Part shown: one piece after another, positions 1-10,583 of the stretch
How positions within the stretch are numbered: position 1 is the stretch's first letter
Layout: every line of letters begins with the position of its first letter
Assembly (NCBI RefSeq): GCF_900113695.1
Contig: NZ_FOQH01000004.1
Coordinates: forward strand, 517,269 to 581,268
Reading direction: 5' to 3'
Length of the DNA: 64,000 bases
DNA from: Albimonas pacifica
GTDB taxonomy: Bacteria > Pseudomonadota > Alphaproteobacteria > Rhodobacterales > Rhodobacteraceae
Position numbers and translations under genes: made by a program
The notes under the pieces: generated by a model
What the model was told of the DNA's origin: nothing
The model's input: only the letters and a program-made list of their open reading frames with translations
The model's database searches: none

Positions 1-2164
<2,164 letters not shown>

Positions 2165-2254
2165 CTCGGTCCTTCCTGGCATCCGGGCGCGCCACGCCCG
2201 ACGGGTCCCGCCGCGGGGGGCGGGGGAGTCGGGGGACTGATAGGGCTGGTCATC

Positions 2255-2282
2255 GATGAAGGGAAATGGCAATTCTTTCATC
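2255..2282. promoter_or_regulatory. Candidate MetR site between metH and metR
   Basis: The 140-base gap between the divergent metH and metR genes holds an inverted repeat, GATGAA (2255-2260) and TTCATC (2277-2282), in a locally A/T-richer stretch. MetR of enterics recognises TGAA/TTCA half-sites, though with a shorter spacer than the 16 bases here, so the assignment is only suggestive. Confidence 0.35.
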
Positions 2283-2304
2283 TCGAATGACAGGATGTCA
2301 TGCC

Positions 2305-3198
2305 ATGCTCGACCGCCAGCACCTCGCCATCCTGCGCGAGGTCGACCGCCAGGGGGGCGTCACCGCCGCCGCCGATCGTCTCAACCTGACCCAGTCCGCC
2401 GTCAGCCACGCCATGCGCCGGCTGGAGAAGGAGCTCGAGGTCCCCCTGTGGGAGCGCGACGGCCGCCGCCTGCGCCTGACCCGCGCCGGCCGCCGCCTGC
2501 TGGCGCTGGCCAACCGGGTGCTGCCGCAGATCGAGCAGGCCGAGGCCGAGATCGCCGACTACGCGCTCGGCCGCCGGGGCGAGCTGCGCATCGGGATGGA
2601 GTGCCACCCCTGCTACCGCTGGCTGCTGCGGGTGGTGGAGCCGTTCCTCTCGGCCTGGCCCGACGTCGACCTGGACGTGAAGCAGGCCTTCCAGTTCGGG
2701 GGCCTGGGCGCGCTGCTGGGCCACGAGATCGACCTGCTGATCACCCCCGACCCGGTGGAGCGACCGGCCCTGACCTGGACCCCGGTCTTCGACTACGAGC
2801 TGGTGCTGGCGGTGGCCGCCGACCACCGCCTCGCCGGCCGGACCGAGGCGACGCCCGAGGACCTGGAGCGCGAGCTGCTGATCACCTACCCCGTCGAGAC
2901 CGAGCGCCTCGACGTGTTCACCCGTTTCCTGCTGCCCGCACGCCGCCTGCCTCGCGCTCACCGCGCCGTGGAGACGACGGACGTGATGCTGCAGATGGTG
3001 GCGGCCGGGCGCGGCGTGGCCCCGCTGCCCGACTGGCTGCTGGCCGAGTCCTCGCTGCCGCTCGTGCCCCTGCGGCTCGGCCCGACGGGCATCGCCAAGT
3101 CGATCCATGTCGGCCAGCGCCGCGACGACGCGGGCGTCGAGTTCCTCGGCGGCTTCATGGAGATCGCGCGGGGCGTCGCGGCGGCGCCGGCGTCCTGA
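2305..3198 (+). CDS. metR: LysR-type regulator, MetR-like
   Basis: 297-residue LysR-family regulator transcribed away from the split metH. The N-terminal HTH ([18 protein letters not shown], then [17 protein letters not shown]) is followed by an effector domain with the features of MetR, notably [10 protein letters not shown] near residue 105 and DLLITPDPV. MetR senses homocysteine and controls methionine synthase genes, which fits the divergent metH. ATG at 2305 is preferred because AGGATG lies 7 bases upstream; an earlier ATG at 2266 would add 13 unconserved residues. The extreme C terminus is short and A-rich (GVAAAPAS). Confidence 0.88.
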   Translation: MLDRQHLAILREVDRQGGVTAAADRLNLTQSAVSHAMRRLEKELEVPLWERDGRRLRLTRAGRRLLALANRVLPQIEQAEAEIADYALGRRGELRIGMECHPCYRWLLRVVEPFLSAWPDVDLDVKQAFQFGGLGALLGHEIDLLITPDPVERPALTWTPVFDYELVLAVAADHRLAGRTEATPEDLERELLITYPVETERLDVFTRFLLPARRLPRAHRAVETTDVMLQMVAAGRGVAPLPDWLLAESSLPLVPLRLGPTGIAKSIHVGQRRDDAGVEFLGGFMEIARGVAAAPAS

Positions 3199-3257
3199 GC
3201 CGGGCCCCCTGCGCCCCCGCGCGCCGGTTGACCCCCGCCCCCCGGCGCCGCACTCTG

Positions 3258-3447
3258 ACCGGGTCGGTTCCCGCAAGGGATCAAGAGGGAATCCGGTGCG
3301 CCCCGGGGGGAGACCCCGCCAGGCAAGTCCGGAGCTGACCCCGCAACTGTAGGCGGAGAGCGTCCCCCGATCGCGCCACTGGAGGCCCCAGGCCCCCGGG
3401 AAGGCCGGCGGGACGCGGAGACCCGCGAGCCAGGAGACCTGCCGACG
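3258..3447 (+). ncRNA. Cobalamin riboswitch
   Basis: The classic cobalamin-element landmarks occur in order on the plus strand: GGGAATCCGGTG (about 3288-3299), the loop GACCCCGCAACTGTA (about 3338-3352), GCCACTGGAGG (about 3375), GGGAAGGCCGG (about 3398), and the terminal B12 box GCCAGGAGACCTGCC (3429-3443). The first and last arms (GTCGG near 3263 and CCGAC near 3442) can close the P1 stem. Just downstream, at 3465-3484, a G/C palindrome around GGGGCGCCCC abuts the ribosome site of the next gene and could be the expression platform, blocking translation when cobalamin is bound. Such elements normally repress cobalamin synthesis, uptake or cobalamin-independent isozyme genes. Confidence 0.93.
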
Positions 3448-3495
3448 CCGTGAAACCCCTTTCCCGGGCGGGGCGCCCCGGAGATGGAGGACGCC

Positions 3496-3924
3496 ATGAC
3501 CGACTCCCATCGTCCCACCGGCGACGCGCCGGCCCCGGAGGCGACCCTGCGCGATGGGACCCCCGCCGCGGCCGGCCCTTGCTCGCGCCCCTCGCTGCGC
3601 CTGATCCAGGGCGGCCGCGCCGCCGCGGCCCCGCCCGCGCGCGCCGCCGGCCGCGCCGCTTGCGACCTCTCGCCCTCGCCGTCCGCCCCGCGCCGCCGCC
3701 GCCGTCGTCGCCCCGCTCCTCCGCCCGAGGTCGAGCCCGAGGATCTGGCGGACGCCGCCCTGCTCCTGCTGACCTCGGTGCGCGAGGCGCAGGACGCCCG
3801 CCGCGTCATCGAGCGTCTCTCGGCGGAGGTGGACGCGGACGCGCTCGAGGCGATGCTCGAGGCCGTCGCCGCCCGCCTCGCCCTGCTCGCCCGCGCCGCC
3901 CACGCCCGCCCCCGCCCTGTCTGA
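3496..3924 (+). CDS. Small protein under cobalamin riboswitch, function unknown
   Basis: 142 residues, not recognised. The start at 3496 (MTDSHRPTGD) has GGAGG 5 bases upstream; an ATG at 3484 is also possible. The N-terminal two thirds are Ala/Pro/Arg-rich with a run of arginines (about residues 63-70) and look disordered. The C-terminal third (EDLADAALLLLTSVREAQ onward) is a predicted amphipathic helical hairpin. No signal peptide, membrane segment, metal-binding cysteines or His-rich stretch is visible, so it does not look like CbtB, CobW or a transporter. It is the only gene directly below the riboswitch before a 740-base gap. It could be a leader or accessory protein of cobalamin metabolism, or a marginal gene; the orientation and ribosome site favour a real one. 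Confidence 0.55.
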   Translation: MTDSHRPTGDAPAPEATLRDGTPAAAGPCSRPSLRLIQGGRAAAAPPARAAGRAACDLSPSPSAPRRRRRRRPAPPPEVEPEDLADAALLLLTSVREAQDARRVIERLSAEVDADALEAMLEAVAARLALLARAAHARPRPV

Positions 3925-4646
3925 GCGAACGCCGGCGGCCCGAAGCGACCGGCGCGGCGCGAAAGCGCCGCGCGGCGGTCGCCCAGGGGGTGCGGAGCGG
4001 AGACGATGTCGGAACGGAAGGGCTCTGGCTGGGGCGGAGAAGTTACAAGTTAAGTAACTGATTTAAAAATATTTTAGATCCTGGGACATTGGATCAGATC
4101 GGTTTCTGCGAGAGTCGTCGATGGTGCGGCGAACTGGCCGCCGATGGCGCCACGACATGGCGCCGGTTCGGTCCGGCCACAGGGCTTGTTCAACCGCAAG
4201 TTCGTTGCCTCGCATGGCTGATCAAGCGTCGCCCGCACGCTCGGCGCCGGGGGGGCGCCCGTCGGTCCGATTCCGCTCCGGCAGGATCGTCGCTTGAAGC
4301 CGCCGTGCCCGGAAGCAGTGCTCGTGAACACGACCGGCCGCCGCCACGAACACGTCCTCAAGGCGTCGGGACCGACGCTGGCGATGGCAGGTCATCTTTC
4401 CGAGAACGCCTCGACCTCCGTCCGATGGTCGTGGAGGGCCGGCCCAGGGCGAGTCCTTCGGGCGGCCGGCCGGCTGGACCTCGCTTCAGTTTCGGTGGGC
4501 GCCGCCGTTCCACAGCCGGGCGGCTTTCGCGCCTCGCGGCGATCGATCCTGGCCGGGCGCCGGCTCCCATGTTGGCCGAATGAGCTTGGGCGCGCCGTTC
4601 GGGCAGGGCGCAATATCCAGTTGCTCGGACGGAAAATTCCAGCATA
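3925..4646. other. Gap without supported gene; holds an AT-rich palindrome
   Basis: About 720 bases in which reading frames on both strands have no recognisable protein and no good ribosome sites. The one marked structure is a very AT-rich island at about 4040-4080, beginning with the perfect inverted repeat AGTTAC (4041-4046) and GTAACT (4054-4059) and followed by a run of A and T. In DNA this G+C-rich that is conspicuous. It may be a terminator-like or protein-binding site, or a scar of past recombination. Confidence 0.5.
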
Positions 4647-4663
4647 GTCAAAACAACTTTGAC
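4647..4663 (+). promoter_or_regulatory. Candidate operator before the flavoprotein operon
   Basis: Perfect inverted repeat GTCAAA-ACAAC-TTTGAC ending one base before the first plausible ATG (4665) of the flavoprotein gene, in an A/T-richer patch. Its place fits a repressor operator. The operon ends with an IclR-type regulator gene, which is the natural candidate to bind it. Confidence 0.5.
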
Positions 4664-4664
4664 A

Positions 4665-6395
4665 ATGTTGAGAATCATGCCGCCGGGAAGCGATCCGACC
4701 GAGACCTTCGACCTGATCGTGCTGGGCAGCGGCGCGGCGGGGCTGACGGCCGCGCTGACCGCCGCGCTCGAGGGCGGGTCCGTCCTGGTGGTCGAGCATG
4801 CCGCGGTCTGGGGCGGGACGACGGCGCGCTCCTCGGGGACGGTCTGGATTCCGGACAACCGGGCGATGCGCGCGGCGGGGCGCGACGACCGCGATGCGGC
4901 CGAGGCCTATCTGGACGGTCTGGTCGGCGACCTGGCCCCGCGGGAGATGCGGCGCGCCTTTCTGGACGCGGCGCCGGCGATGGAGGCGGACCTGACGGCG
5001 CGGAGCGGGCTGGCGCTGAGCCCGATGCCGGCTGCGCCGGACTATCGCCAGGACGTTCCGGGCGCGGCCGAGGGCTGGCGGGCGATGGCGCCCGGCGCCT
5101 TCGACGGACGGCGGCTGGGGCCCGATTTCGCGACCATGGCGGCGCCCCTGCCCGAGCTGATGCTGTTCGGAGGCATGATGCTCACACGGCCCGAGGCGGC
5201 GCGGCTGGTCCGGGCGGACCGTTCGATCTCCGCAGCGTTGCACGGAGCCCGGCTGACCGCGCGATTTCTTGCGGACAGGGCGACGGGCCACGCCCGCGGC
5301 ACGCGGCTGGTGCTGGGCAATGCGCTGGCCGCGCATCTGTTTCACGCGGCGCGCGTGCGCGGGGTCACGCTGCGCACCGGCGTAGAGACGCTCGGCCTTC
5401 TGCGCGAGGGCGGCGCGGTCGTCGGCGTCGCGGTGCGCGACGGCGCGGGCGAGCGGCGGATCCTCGCCCGTCGAGGTGTGGTTCTGGCAGGCGGCGGCTT
5501 TCCTGCCAGTCCAGAATGGCGCGCGCGGGAGCTGCCGAACCCGACGCCCGAGTGGACCCCGGCCGCGCCCGGCGCGGTGGGGCGGACGATCGAGCTGGGG
5601 CTGGAGGCCGGCGGCGCGCTGGGGCCGGCGGGGCGGGACAACGCGCTGTGGTTCCCTTCCTCGATCCGGCGGCGGGCGGACGGCTCGACCGCGGTCTATC
5701 CGCATATCGTGCTGGATCGCTCGAAGCCGGGGGGGATCGCGGTCGACGCCTCTGGGCGGCGCTTCGTGAACGAGGCGGTCAGCTACCACGAGTTCGTGCG
5801 GGCGATGTACGCGGCGAACTCGGAGCGCGCCTCGGTCCCGGCCTGGCTGGTCTGTGGGCGCGAGTTCATCCGCCGCTACGGCCTGGGGCTGATCCGGCCG
5901 CGGCCGCCCTCGCTGCGGGCCTGCCTGGCGGACGGCTATCTGATCGAGGGGCGCGACGCGCGGGACCTGGCGAAGCGCGCCGGCATCGACCCCGAGGGAC
6001 TGGCGGCGACGCTGGGCGCCTTCGACGCCGCGGCCGCGCGCGGCGAGGATCCGGAATTCGGGCGCGGAAGCACGATCTACGATCGCTCGAACGGCGATCC
6101 GGAGCATGGGCCGAACCCCTGCCTGGGGCCGGTGGGGGCGGGGCCGCTCTATGCCGTGAAGCTGTGGCCGACGCCCCTGGGGACCAGCCGGGGGTTGGCC
6201 ACGGATGTCGCGGGGCGGGCGCTGGACGGGGCCGGGGCGCCGATTCCGGGCCTCTATGTCTGCGGCAACGACATGCAGTCGGCCTTCGGCGGCGAATATC
6301 CCGGCGCGGGCGCGCAGCTGGGGCAGGGAATGACCTTCGGCTGGCTGGCCGCGCGCCACGCCATGACCGGGGGCGCAACGGGAGGGAAGACATGA
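4665..6395 (+). CDS. FAD-dependent dehydrogenase, 3-ketosteroid dehydrogenase / fumarate reductase family
   Basis: 576-residue flavoprotein. An N-terminal Rossmann FAD motif (LIVLGSGAAGLTAALTA, about residues 18-34) is followed by the GGTTARSSGTVW segment typical of the FAD_binding_2 family, a second nucleotide-contact region (GVVLAGGGFPAS), and the C-terminal signature GGEYPGAGAQLGQGMTFG that closes over the flavin. Members reduce or desaturate alpha,beta-unsaturated ketones or acids; the substrate here cannot be read from sequence. Starts at 4665 or 4677 are possible and neither has a strong ribosome site. It overlaps the next gene by ATGA, so the two are co-translated. With a ThDP enzyme and a cupin behind it, a small catabolic module is likely. 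It is cytoplasmic, with no signal peptide. Confidence 0.85.
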   Translation: MLRIMPPGSDPTETFDLIVLGSGAAGLTAALTAALEGGSVLVVEHAAVWGGTTARSSGTVWIPDNRAMRAAGRDDRDAAEAYLDGLVGDLAPREMRRAFLDAAPAMEADLTARSGLALSPMPAAPDYRQDVPGAAEGWRAMAPGAFDGRRLGPDFATMAAPLPELMLFGGMMLTRPEAARLVRADRSISAALHGARLTARFLADRATGHARGTRLVLGNALAAHLFHAARVRGVTLRTGVETLGLLREGGAVVGVAVRDGAGERRILARRGVVLAGGGFPASPEWRARELPNPTPEWTPAAPGAVGRTIELGLEAGGALGPAGRDNALWFPSSIRRRADGSTAVYPHIVLDRSKPGGIAVDASGRRFVNEAVSYHEFVRAMYAANSERASVPAWLVCGREFIRRYGLGLIRPRPPSLRACLADGYLIEGRDARDLAKRAGIDPEGLAATLGAFDAAAARGEDPEFGRGSTIYDRSNGDPEHGPNPCLGPVGAGPLYAVKLWPTPLGTSRGLATDVAGRALDGAGAPIPGLYVCGNDMQSAFGGEYPGAGAQLGQGMTFGWLAARHAMTGGATGGKT

Positions 6396-8170
6396 CCAGG
6401 ACAGGCGGCGAGATCATCGTCGAGGGGCTGCTGCGCGAAGGCATCGACCATGTCTTCGGCATCTGCGGACATGGCAACGTCGGGTTGCTGGACCCGCTCT
6501 ACGAACGGCGGGACGAGATCGCCTTCATCTCGCCCCGGCACGAGCAGACGGCGGTGCACATGGCCGACGGCTTCTTCCGGGTCAGCCACAGGCCGGCGGC
6601 GACGCTGACCTCGACCGGGCCGGGGTCGTGCAACCAGGTGATGGGGCTGGCGGTGGCGCAGACCGACAGCTCGGCCGTGTTCTCGATCACCGCCAACGTG
6701 CCGACCCAGCAGTTCAACCGCGGACCCTTCCAGGAGCTGAACCAGCACGGGCAGGCCGACTTCGACGCGGTGATCAAGCCGGTGGTGAAACGCAGCTTCC
6801 AGCCCTCGCGCGTCGAGATGCTGCCGCTGGCGATCCGCCAGGCGGCGCAGGCGATGACCACCGGCCGCCCCGGCCCGGTGAACCTGGACGTGCCCTACAA
6901 CCTGTTCGTCGAGGAATCGGACGTCGCCGACGAGGCGCCCGGCGCGGCCTTCGGCGCGCGGCGCTCGGGCGCCGACCCTGCGGACGTGGCCGCGGCCGCG
7001 GACCGGCTGCTGGCCGCCGAGCGCCCGGTCCTGTTCATCGGCCACGGCGTCGCCCTGTCGGGCGCATCCGAGGAACTGACGGCGTTGGCCCATCGCCTGG
7101 GCGTGCCGGTGATCTCGAGCCCCAACGGCATGGGCTGCCTGGACATGGAGGACCCGCTGTCGCTGGGCTTCATCGGCCGCAACGGCGCCTACCAGGCGAA
7201 CCAGGCGGGGCGGCATGCGGACCTGGTGCTGGCGGTGGGGGTGCGGTTCGACGACCGCTCGGCCTCGTCCTGGAAGCCGGGCTATTCGTGGAACTTCCCG
7301 GCGACGACCCTGATCCACGTGGACGTGGATCATGCCGAGATGGGGCGGAACTACGCCCCCGACCTCGCCATCCTGGCCGATGCCCGCACCTTCCTGCGCC
7401 AGCTGCTGGCCGGGATCGAGACCCGCGCCGTCCCCCCGGGACCCGAGCGGCTGACGGCCTGGAAGGCCGACATCGCCGGCTGGCGGGCGGAATGGGAACG
7501 ATTCGTGGCGCCCGGCTTCGCCGAGCACGCCTCGCCGATCCGGCCAGAGCGGATCGTCGCCGACTGCCAGAAGGTGCTGCCGGCGGACGCCATCCTCAGC
7601 CTCGACAGCGGGGTGCACCACAACTGGTACATGCAGTTCTGGAAGGCCCGCGGCCCGCGCTCGATGCTCAACACCTGGGGGTATTCGGGGATGGGGTTCG
7701 GGCCGTCCTCGATCCTTGGCGCGAAGCTGGCGGCGCCGGATCGGGTCTGCGTCTCGGTCTGCGGGGACGGGGGCTTCACGATGGTGCCGCATGTGCTGTG
7801 CACGGCGGTGGAATACTCGATCCCCGTGGTCTGGGTGGTGTGGAACAACTTCGCCTGGGGCGCGATCCGGGACCTTCAATACGGCTACTTCGGCGGCCGC
7901 GAATACCGCACCGCCTTCTACAACGGCGACAACAACCAGCCCTACAACCCCGACTTCGCCGCCTGGGCGAAGGCCGCGGGCGTGGCCGGGTTCACCGTCA
8001 CCCGCTCCCAGGACTTCGCGGCGACGCTCGAGGAGGCGGTCCGCCTGAACCGCCCCGCCCTGATCGACGTGCATGTGGACGCCGACGTGCGCCCCCCCGC
8101 GACCGGCACATGGGAGCTGCCGCCCCTGACGCCCAAGGAGCCCGCCTTCGGCGGCCCGTGGCGGCCCTGA
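6392..8170 (+). CDS. Thiamine-diphosphate-dependent enzyme, acetolactate synthase-like
   Basis: 592 residues in the three-domain layout of the ThDP enzyme superfamily: Pyr domain with the catalytic glutamate in RHEQTAVHMADG (about residue 50), central domain with a degenerate nucleotide fold (about 190-330), and PP domain with the ThDP/Mg motif CGDGGF...WNN (about residues 455-485). Family members do acyloin condensation, 2-oxoacid decarboxylation or C-C cleavage. The fold resembles acetolactate synthase, but no regulatory small subunit is near and the neighbours are catabolic, so biosynthetic IlvB is unlikely. It begins inside the stop of the flavoprotein gene (ATGA). A role in splitting or decarboxylating a 2-oxo intermediate is inference. 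Confidence 0.85.
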   Translation: MTRTGGEIIVEGLLREGIDHVFGICGHGNVGLLDPLYERRDEIAFISPRHEQTAVHMADGFFRVSHRPAATLTSTGPGSCNQVMGLAVAQTDSSAVFSITANVPTQQFNRGPFQELNQHGQADFDAVIKPVVKRSFQPSRVEMLPLAIRQAAQAMTTGRPGPVNLDVPYNLFVEESDVADEAPGAAFGARRSGADPADVAAAADRLLAAERPVLFIGHGVALSGASEELTALAHRLGVPVISSPNGMGCLDMEDPLSLGFIGRNGAYQANQAGRHADLVLAVGVRFDDRSASSWKPGYSWNFPATTLIHVDVDHAEMGRNYAPDLAILADARTFLRQLLAGIETRAVPPGPERLTAWKADIAGWRAEWERFVAPGFAEHASPIRPERIVADCQKVLPADAILSLDSGVHHNWYMQFWKARGPRSMLNTWGYSGMGFGPSSILGAKLAAPDRVCVSVCGDGGFTMVPHVLCTAVEYSIPVVWVVWNNFAWGAIRDLQYGYFGGREYRTAFYNGDNNQPYNPDFAAWAKAAGVAGFTVTRSQDFAATLEEAVRLNRPALIDVHVDADVRPPATGTWELPPLTPKEPAFGGPWRP

Positions 8171-8190
8171 AAAGACCAAGGGAGGAACCG

Positions 8191-8556
8191 ATGACCGAAC
8201 CGAAGTCCGTGATCCGCAACATCGCCGAGGAGCCGTGGCAGGAGTTCCCCGACCATTTCGGCGGGGCGCTGTCGAAGGCGCTGGTGCACCCGACCACCAC
8301 CGGCGCGCAGAAGATCGACTATCGCATCTCCACCTACCAGCCGATGGCCTACGTGAAGCGCCACGTCCACAAGGTTCAGGAGCAGGTCTACCACGTGCTG
8401 GACGGCGAGGGGCTGATGGAGATCGACGGCGTCACCCGCGTGGTGCGCAAGCACGACGTCGTCTTCCTCGCGCCCGGGTCCTGGCACTCGATCCAGAACA
8501 GCGGTCTGGGCGACCTGACGTTCATCGTGGTAACGACCCCCGTCACGGACGAATAG
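8191..8556 (+). CDS. Small cupin-domain protein
   Basis: 121-residue single cupin. Motif 1 is RHVHKVQEQVYHVLDGEG (about residues 57-74), with two His and Glu as metal ligands; motif 2 is LAPGSWHSIQN (about 92-102), with the last His. Such proteins serve as metal-dependent isomerases, dioxygenases or ligand sensors. GGAGGAA lies a few bases upstream of the ATG, and the gene sits 20 bases after the ThDP enzyme, so it belongs to the same operon. The reaction is not predictable beyond the family. Confidence 0.85.
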   Translation: MTEPKSVIRNIAEEPWQEFPDHFGGALSKALVHPTTTGAQKIDYRISTYQPMAYVKRHVHKVQEQVYHVLDGEGLMEIDGVTRVVRKHDVVFLAPGSWHSIQNSGLGDLTFIVVTTPVTDE

Positions 8557-8567
8557 GCGGAGGCGGG

Positions 8568-9365
8568 ATGGGCGGCGACATGGGCGGCGAGGACGGCAAG
8601 GCCCCGCGCGGCGGCGTCCAGTCGATCGAGCGCGCCGCGGCGCTGCTGGACGGGGTCGCCGCGGCAGGGCCGCGGGGCGCCTCGTTGAGCGCGCTCGCCG
8701 AGCGCACGGGCCTGAACGTCTCGACCGCCCATCACCTTTGCCGGACGCTGGAGGCCGAGGGCTTCCTGGCCCGGGTCGGGGACAGCAAGCGCTACCGGAT
8801 CGGCGGCCGGGTCTTCGCGCTGGCCGCCGGCGCCCTGGACGAGAGCGCGCTGCTGAGCCTGGGCACGCCGGTGCTGGAGCGGCTGAGCGCCGACACCGGC
8901 GAGGCGGCGCACCTGGCGGTGCGCTCCGGCGCCGACATCGTGCTGGTGGCGCGCACCGCGGCGACGGGGATGCTGCAGCTGTCGGAGCGGGCCGGCGTGA
9001 TCCGCCCCGCCCATGCCACGGCCATCGGCAAGATGCTGCTGGCGGCCTGCGCGCCCGAGGACCGGGCCCGGATCCTCGCCGGGCTCGACCTGCCGCGCTT
9101 CACCGAGGCGACGATCACCGACCGCGCCCGCCTGGCCGCCGAGCTGGAGACGGTCCGCGCCGAGGGCGTCGCCCACGACCGGCAGGAGCTGGACGCCGAG
9201 GTCCGCTGCGTCGCCGTCGCGGTGACCGATTTCGCCGGGCGGACGGCGGCGGCGATGGGCATCTCGGGGCCGGTCTGGCGGATGCAGGACGCGGCGCTGG
9301 AGGCCAAGATCGCCCGCCTGAAGAGCGCCGCCGCCGAGCTGTCGGAACGACTGGGCGCCCGCTAG
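8568..9365 (+). CDS. IclR-family transcriptional regulator
   Basis: 265 residues: N-terminal winged HTH (SIERAAALLDGVAAAG, then LNVSTAHHLCRTLEAEGFL, about residues 16-75) and a C-terminal IclR effector domain (HATAIGKMLLAA near 150; AVAVTDFAGRTAAAMGISGP near 215). It starts 11 bases after the cupin stop with GGAGG upstream, so it is the last gene of the operon and probably controls it in response to the substrate. The palindrome at 4647-4663 is a candidate target. Confidence 0.88.
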   Translation: MGGDMGGEDGKAPRGGVQSIERAAALLDGVAAAGPRGASLSALAERTGLNVSTAHHLCRTLEAEGFLARVGDSKRYRIGGRVFALAAGALDESALLSLGTPVLERLSADTGEAAHLAVRSGADIVLVARTAATGMLQLSERAGVIRPAHATAIGKMLLAACAPEDRARILAGLDLPRFTEATITDRARLAAELETVRAEGVAHDRQELDAEVRCVAVAVTDFAGRTAAAMGISGPVWRMQDAALEAKIARLKSAAAELSERLGAR

Positions 9366-9386
9366 GGCGTCGTCCGCCCGGGGCGT

Positions 9387-10373
9387 TCAGGCCACCCGGA
9401 CGTCGGCCGGCCGCGGCGGGCGGGCGGGGCGCGCGCCCGGCGCAGGCTCGAATCCCTGCCAGCGCGCGTCGCGGATCAGGGCGTTCACCGTCTCGCGCAC
9501 CTCCTCGCCGATGATGGCGGCGGCGGGCGACAGATGCTCGGCCGGCAGGGAATAGAGGAAGTTCGAGCGCCGCATCTGCGCGTCGGAGATGCGCAGCCAG
9601 CGCCAGTCCCGCTCCTGCCCGCGCTGCTGCATGATCGCGCCCATCGGCTTGATCGTGGCCCCGATCCCCTCCTGAACGCAGTTCATCAGCAGGGACAGGC
9701 TGTCGATCTCGGCCACCACGTTCATGCTCAGCGCCCGGCTCTCGAACTCGATCGCCACCCGCTTGCGCAGTCCGTGCACCGAGGTCGGCATGATCAGCGG
9801 AAAGCGGGAGACCTCCTCGATCGTCAGGGTCTCGCGCCCCGGGGGAACGAGGTCGCCGTCGGCGGCGACGATCACGAACAGCTCCTCGACCATCAGCGGC
9901 GAGACCGCGAACTCCGAGGACAGGTCGGCCGAGAACAGCACCGCAAGGTCCAGCTGGCGCTGGCGGATCATCTGGTCGATATGGCCGCTCATCGCCTCGA
10001 CCACGTTGAGCAGGATGCCGGGGAACCGCGCCCGCACCCGCTGCACCAGCGGCAGGCCGATCGAGGCGACCGTGGTCGCAGGCAGGCCGATGGTGACCAC
10101 CCCCTTCACCGCCCCGTCCGGGGCCTGGGCGATCATCAGCGCCTGCTCCATCTGCCGGATCAGCAGGCGGGCGTGGTGATACAGCGCCAGCCCGTTCTCG
10201 GTCGGCGTCACGCCCTTGGTGGAGCGCACCAGCAGCGCCCGCCCCACCTGGTCCTCGAGCTTGGCGACCTGCTGGCTCAGCGCCGGCTGGGCGACATGCA
10301 GCGCGCGGCTGGCGCGCGACAGGCTGCCGTCCTCGACGATCTGCACGAAATACTTCAGCGCCCGGATGTCCAT
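9387..10373 (-). CDS. LysR-type regulator divergent from the ABC importer
   Basis: 328-residue LysR regulator: HTH in MDIRALKYFVQIVEDGSL and VAQPALSQQVAKLEDQVG, then the periplasmic-binding-fold effector domain (VTIGLPATTVASIGLPLV onward). It has the look of the TcuR/Nac/CbL side of the family, but the exact subgroup is uncertain. ATG at 10373 has GGGGAGG 8 bases upstream; longer frames start inside the promoter region. It is transcribed away from the ABC importer gene at 10584, with a near-ideal T-N11-A box between them, so it is a natural candidate to control that operon. Its tail (PAPGARPARPPRPADV) is Pro/Arg-rich. Confidence 0.88.
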   Translation of the reverse strand: MDIRALKYFVQIVEDGSLSRASRALHVAQPALSQQVAKLEDQVGRALLVRSTKGVTPTENGLALYHHARLLIRQMEQALMIAQAPDGAVKGVVTIGLPATTVASIGLPLVQRVRARFPGILLNVVEAMSGHIDQMIRQRQLDLAVLFSADLSSEFAVSPLMVEELFVIVAADGDLVPPGRETLTIEEVSRFPLIMPTSVHGLRKRVAIEFESRALSMNVVAEIDSLSLLMNCVQEGIGATIKPMGAIMQQRGQERDWRWLRISDAQMRRSNFLYSLPAEHLSPAAAIIGEEVRETVNALIRDARWQGFEPAPGARPARPPRPADVRVA

Positions 10374-10433
10374 CGCGCCGTCCTCCCCTGTTTTGGACAG
10401 GGTCGGCGCGAAATCCTCTCGCGTAAAGGCGCT

Positions 10434-10448
10434 ATAAGCCCAGCTTAT
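10434..10448 (+). promoter_or_regulatory. LysR-type box A (ABC importer promoter)
   Basis: ATAAGCCCAGCTTAT, a perfect palindrome with a 5-base centre and the T-N11-A signature of LysR operators, between the divergent LysR gene and the importer binding-protein gene. Related 15-base boxes lie at 21812-21826 and 24037-24051, and all three share GCATAAG/CTTATGC at one end. Confidence 0.65.
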
Positions 10449-10583
10449 GCCGGATGACGGAATTCGGTATTTTTGCCCGTCGACGATCCCGCCTAGCGTC
10501 ACGGAAGCGGGAGATCAGAACGCGACGCGCCCCGGTCACGGCGGCGACGCGCGCGGCTCCCGACGCAAAGGGAGGAACGACCG

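Noticed and set aside
4089..4647. Two plus-strand frames in the gap after the riboswitch gene
   Set aside because: Arg/Pro-rich shadow-like sequence, no known family, no ribosome site.
6392..8170. Biosynthetic acetolactate synthase IlvB
   Set aside because: No small regulatory subunit gene nearby and the neighbours are a flavoprotein, cupin and IclR regulator.
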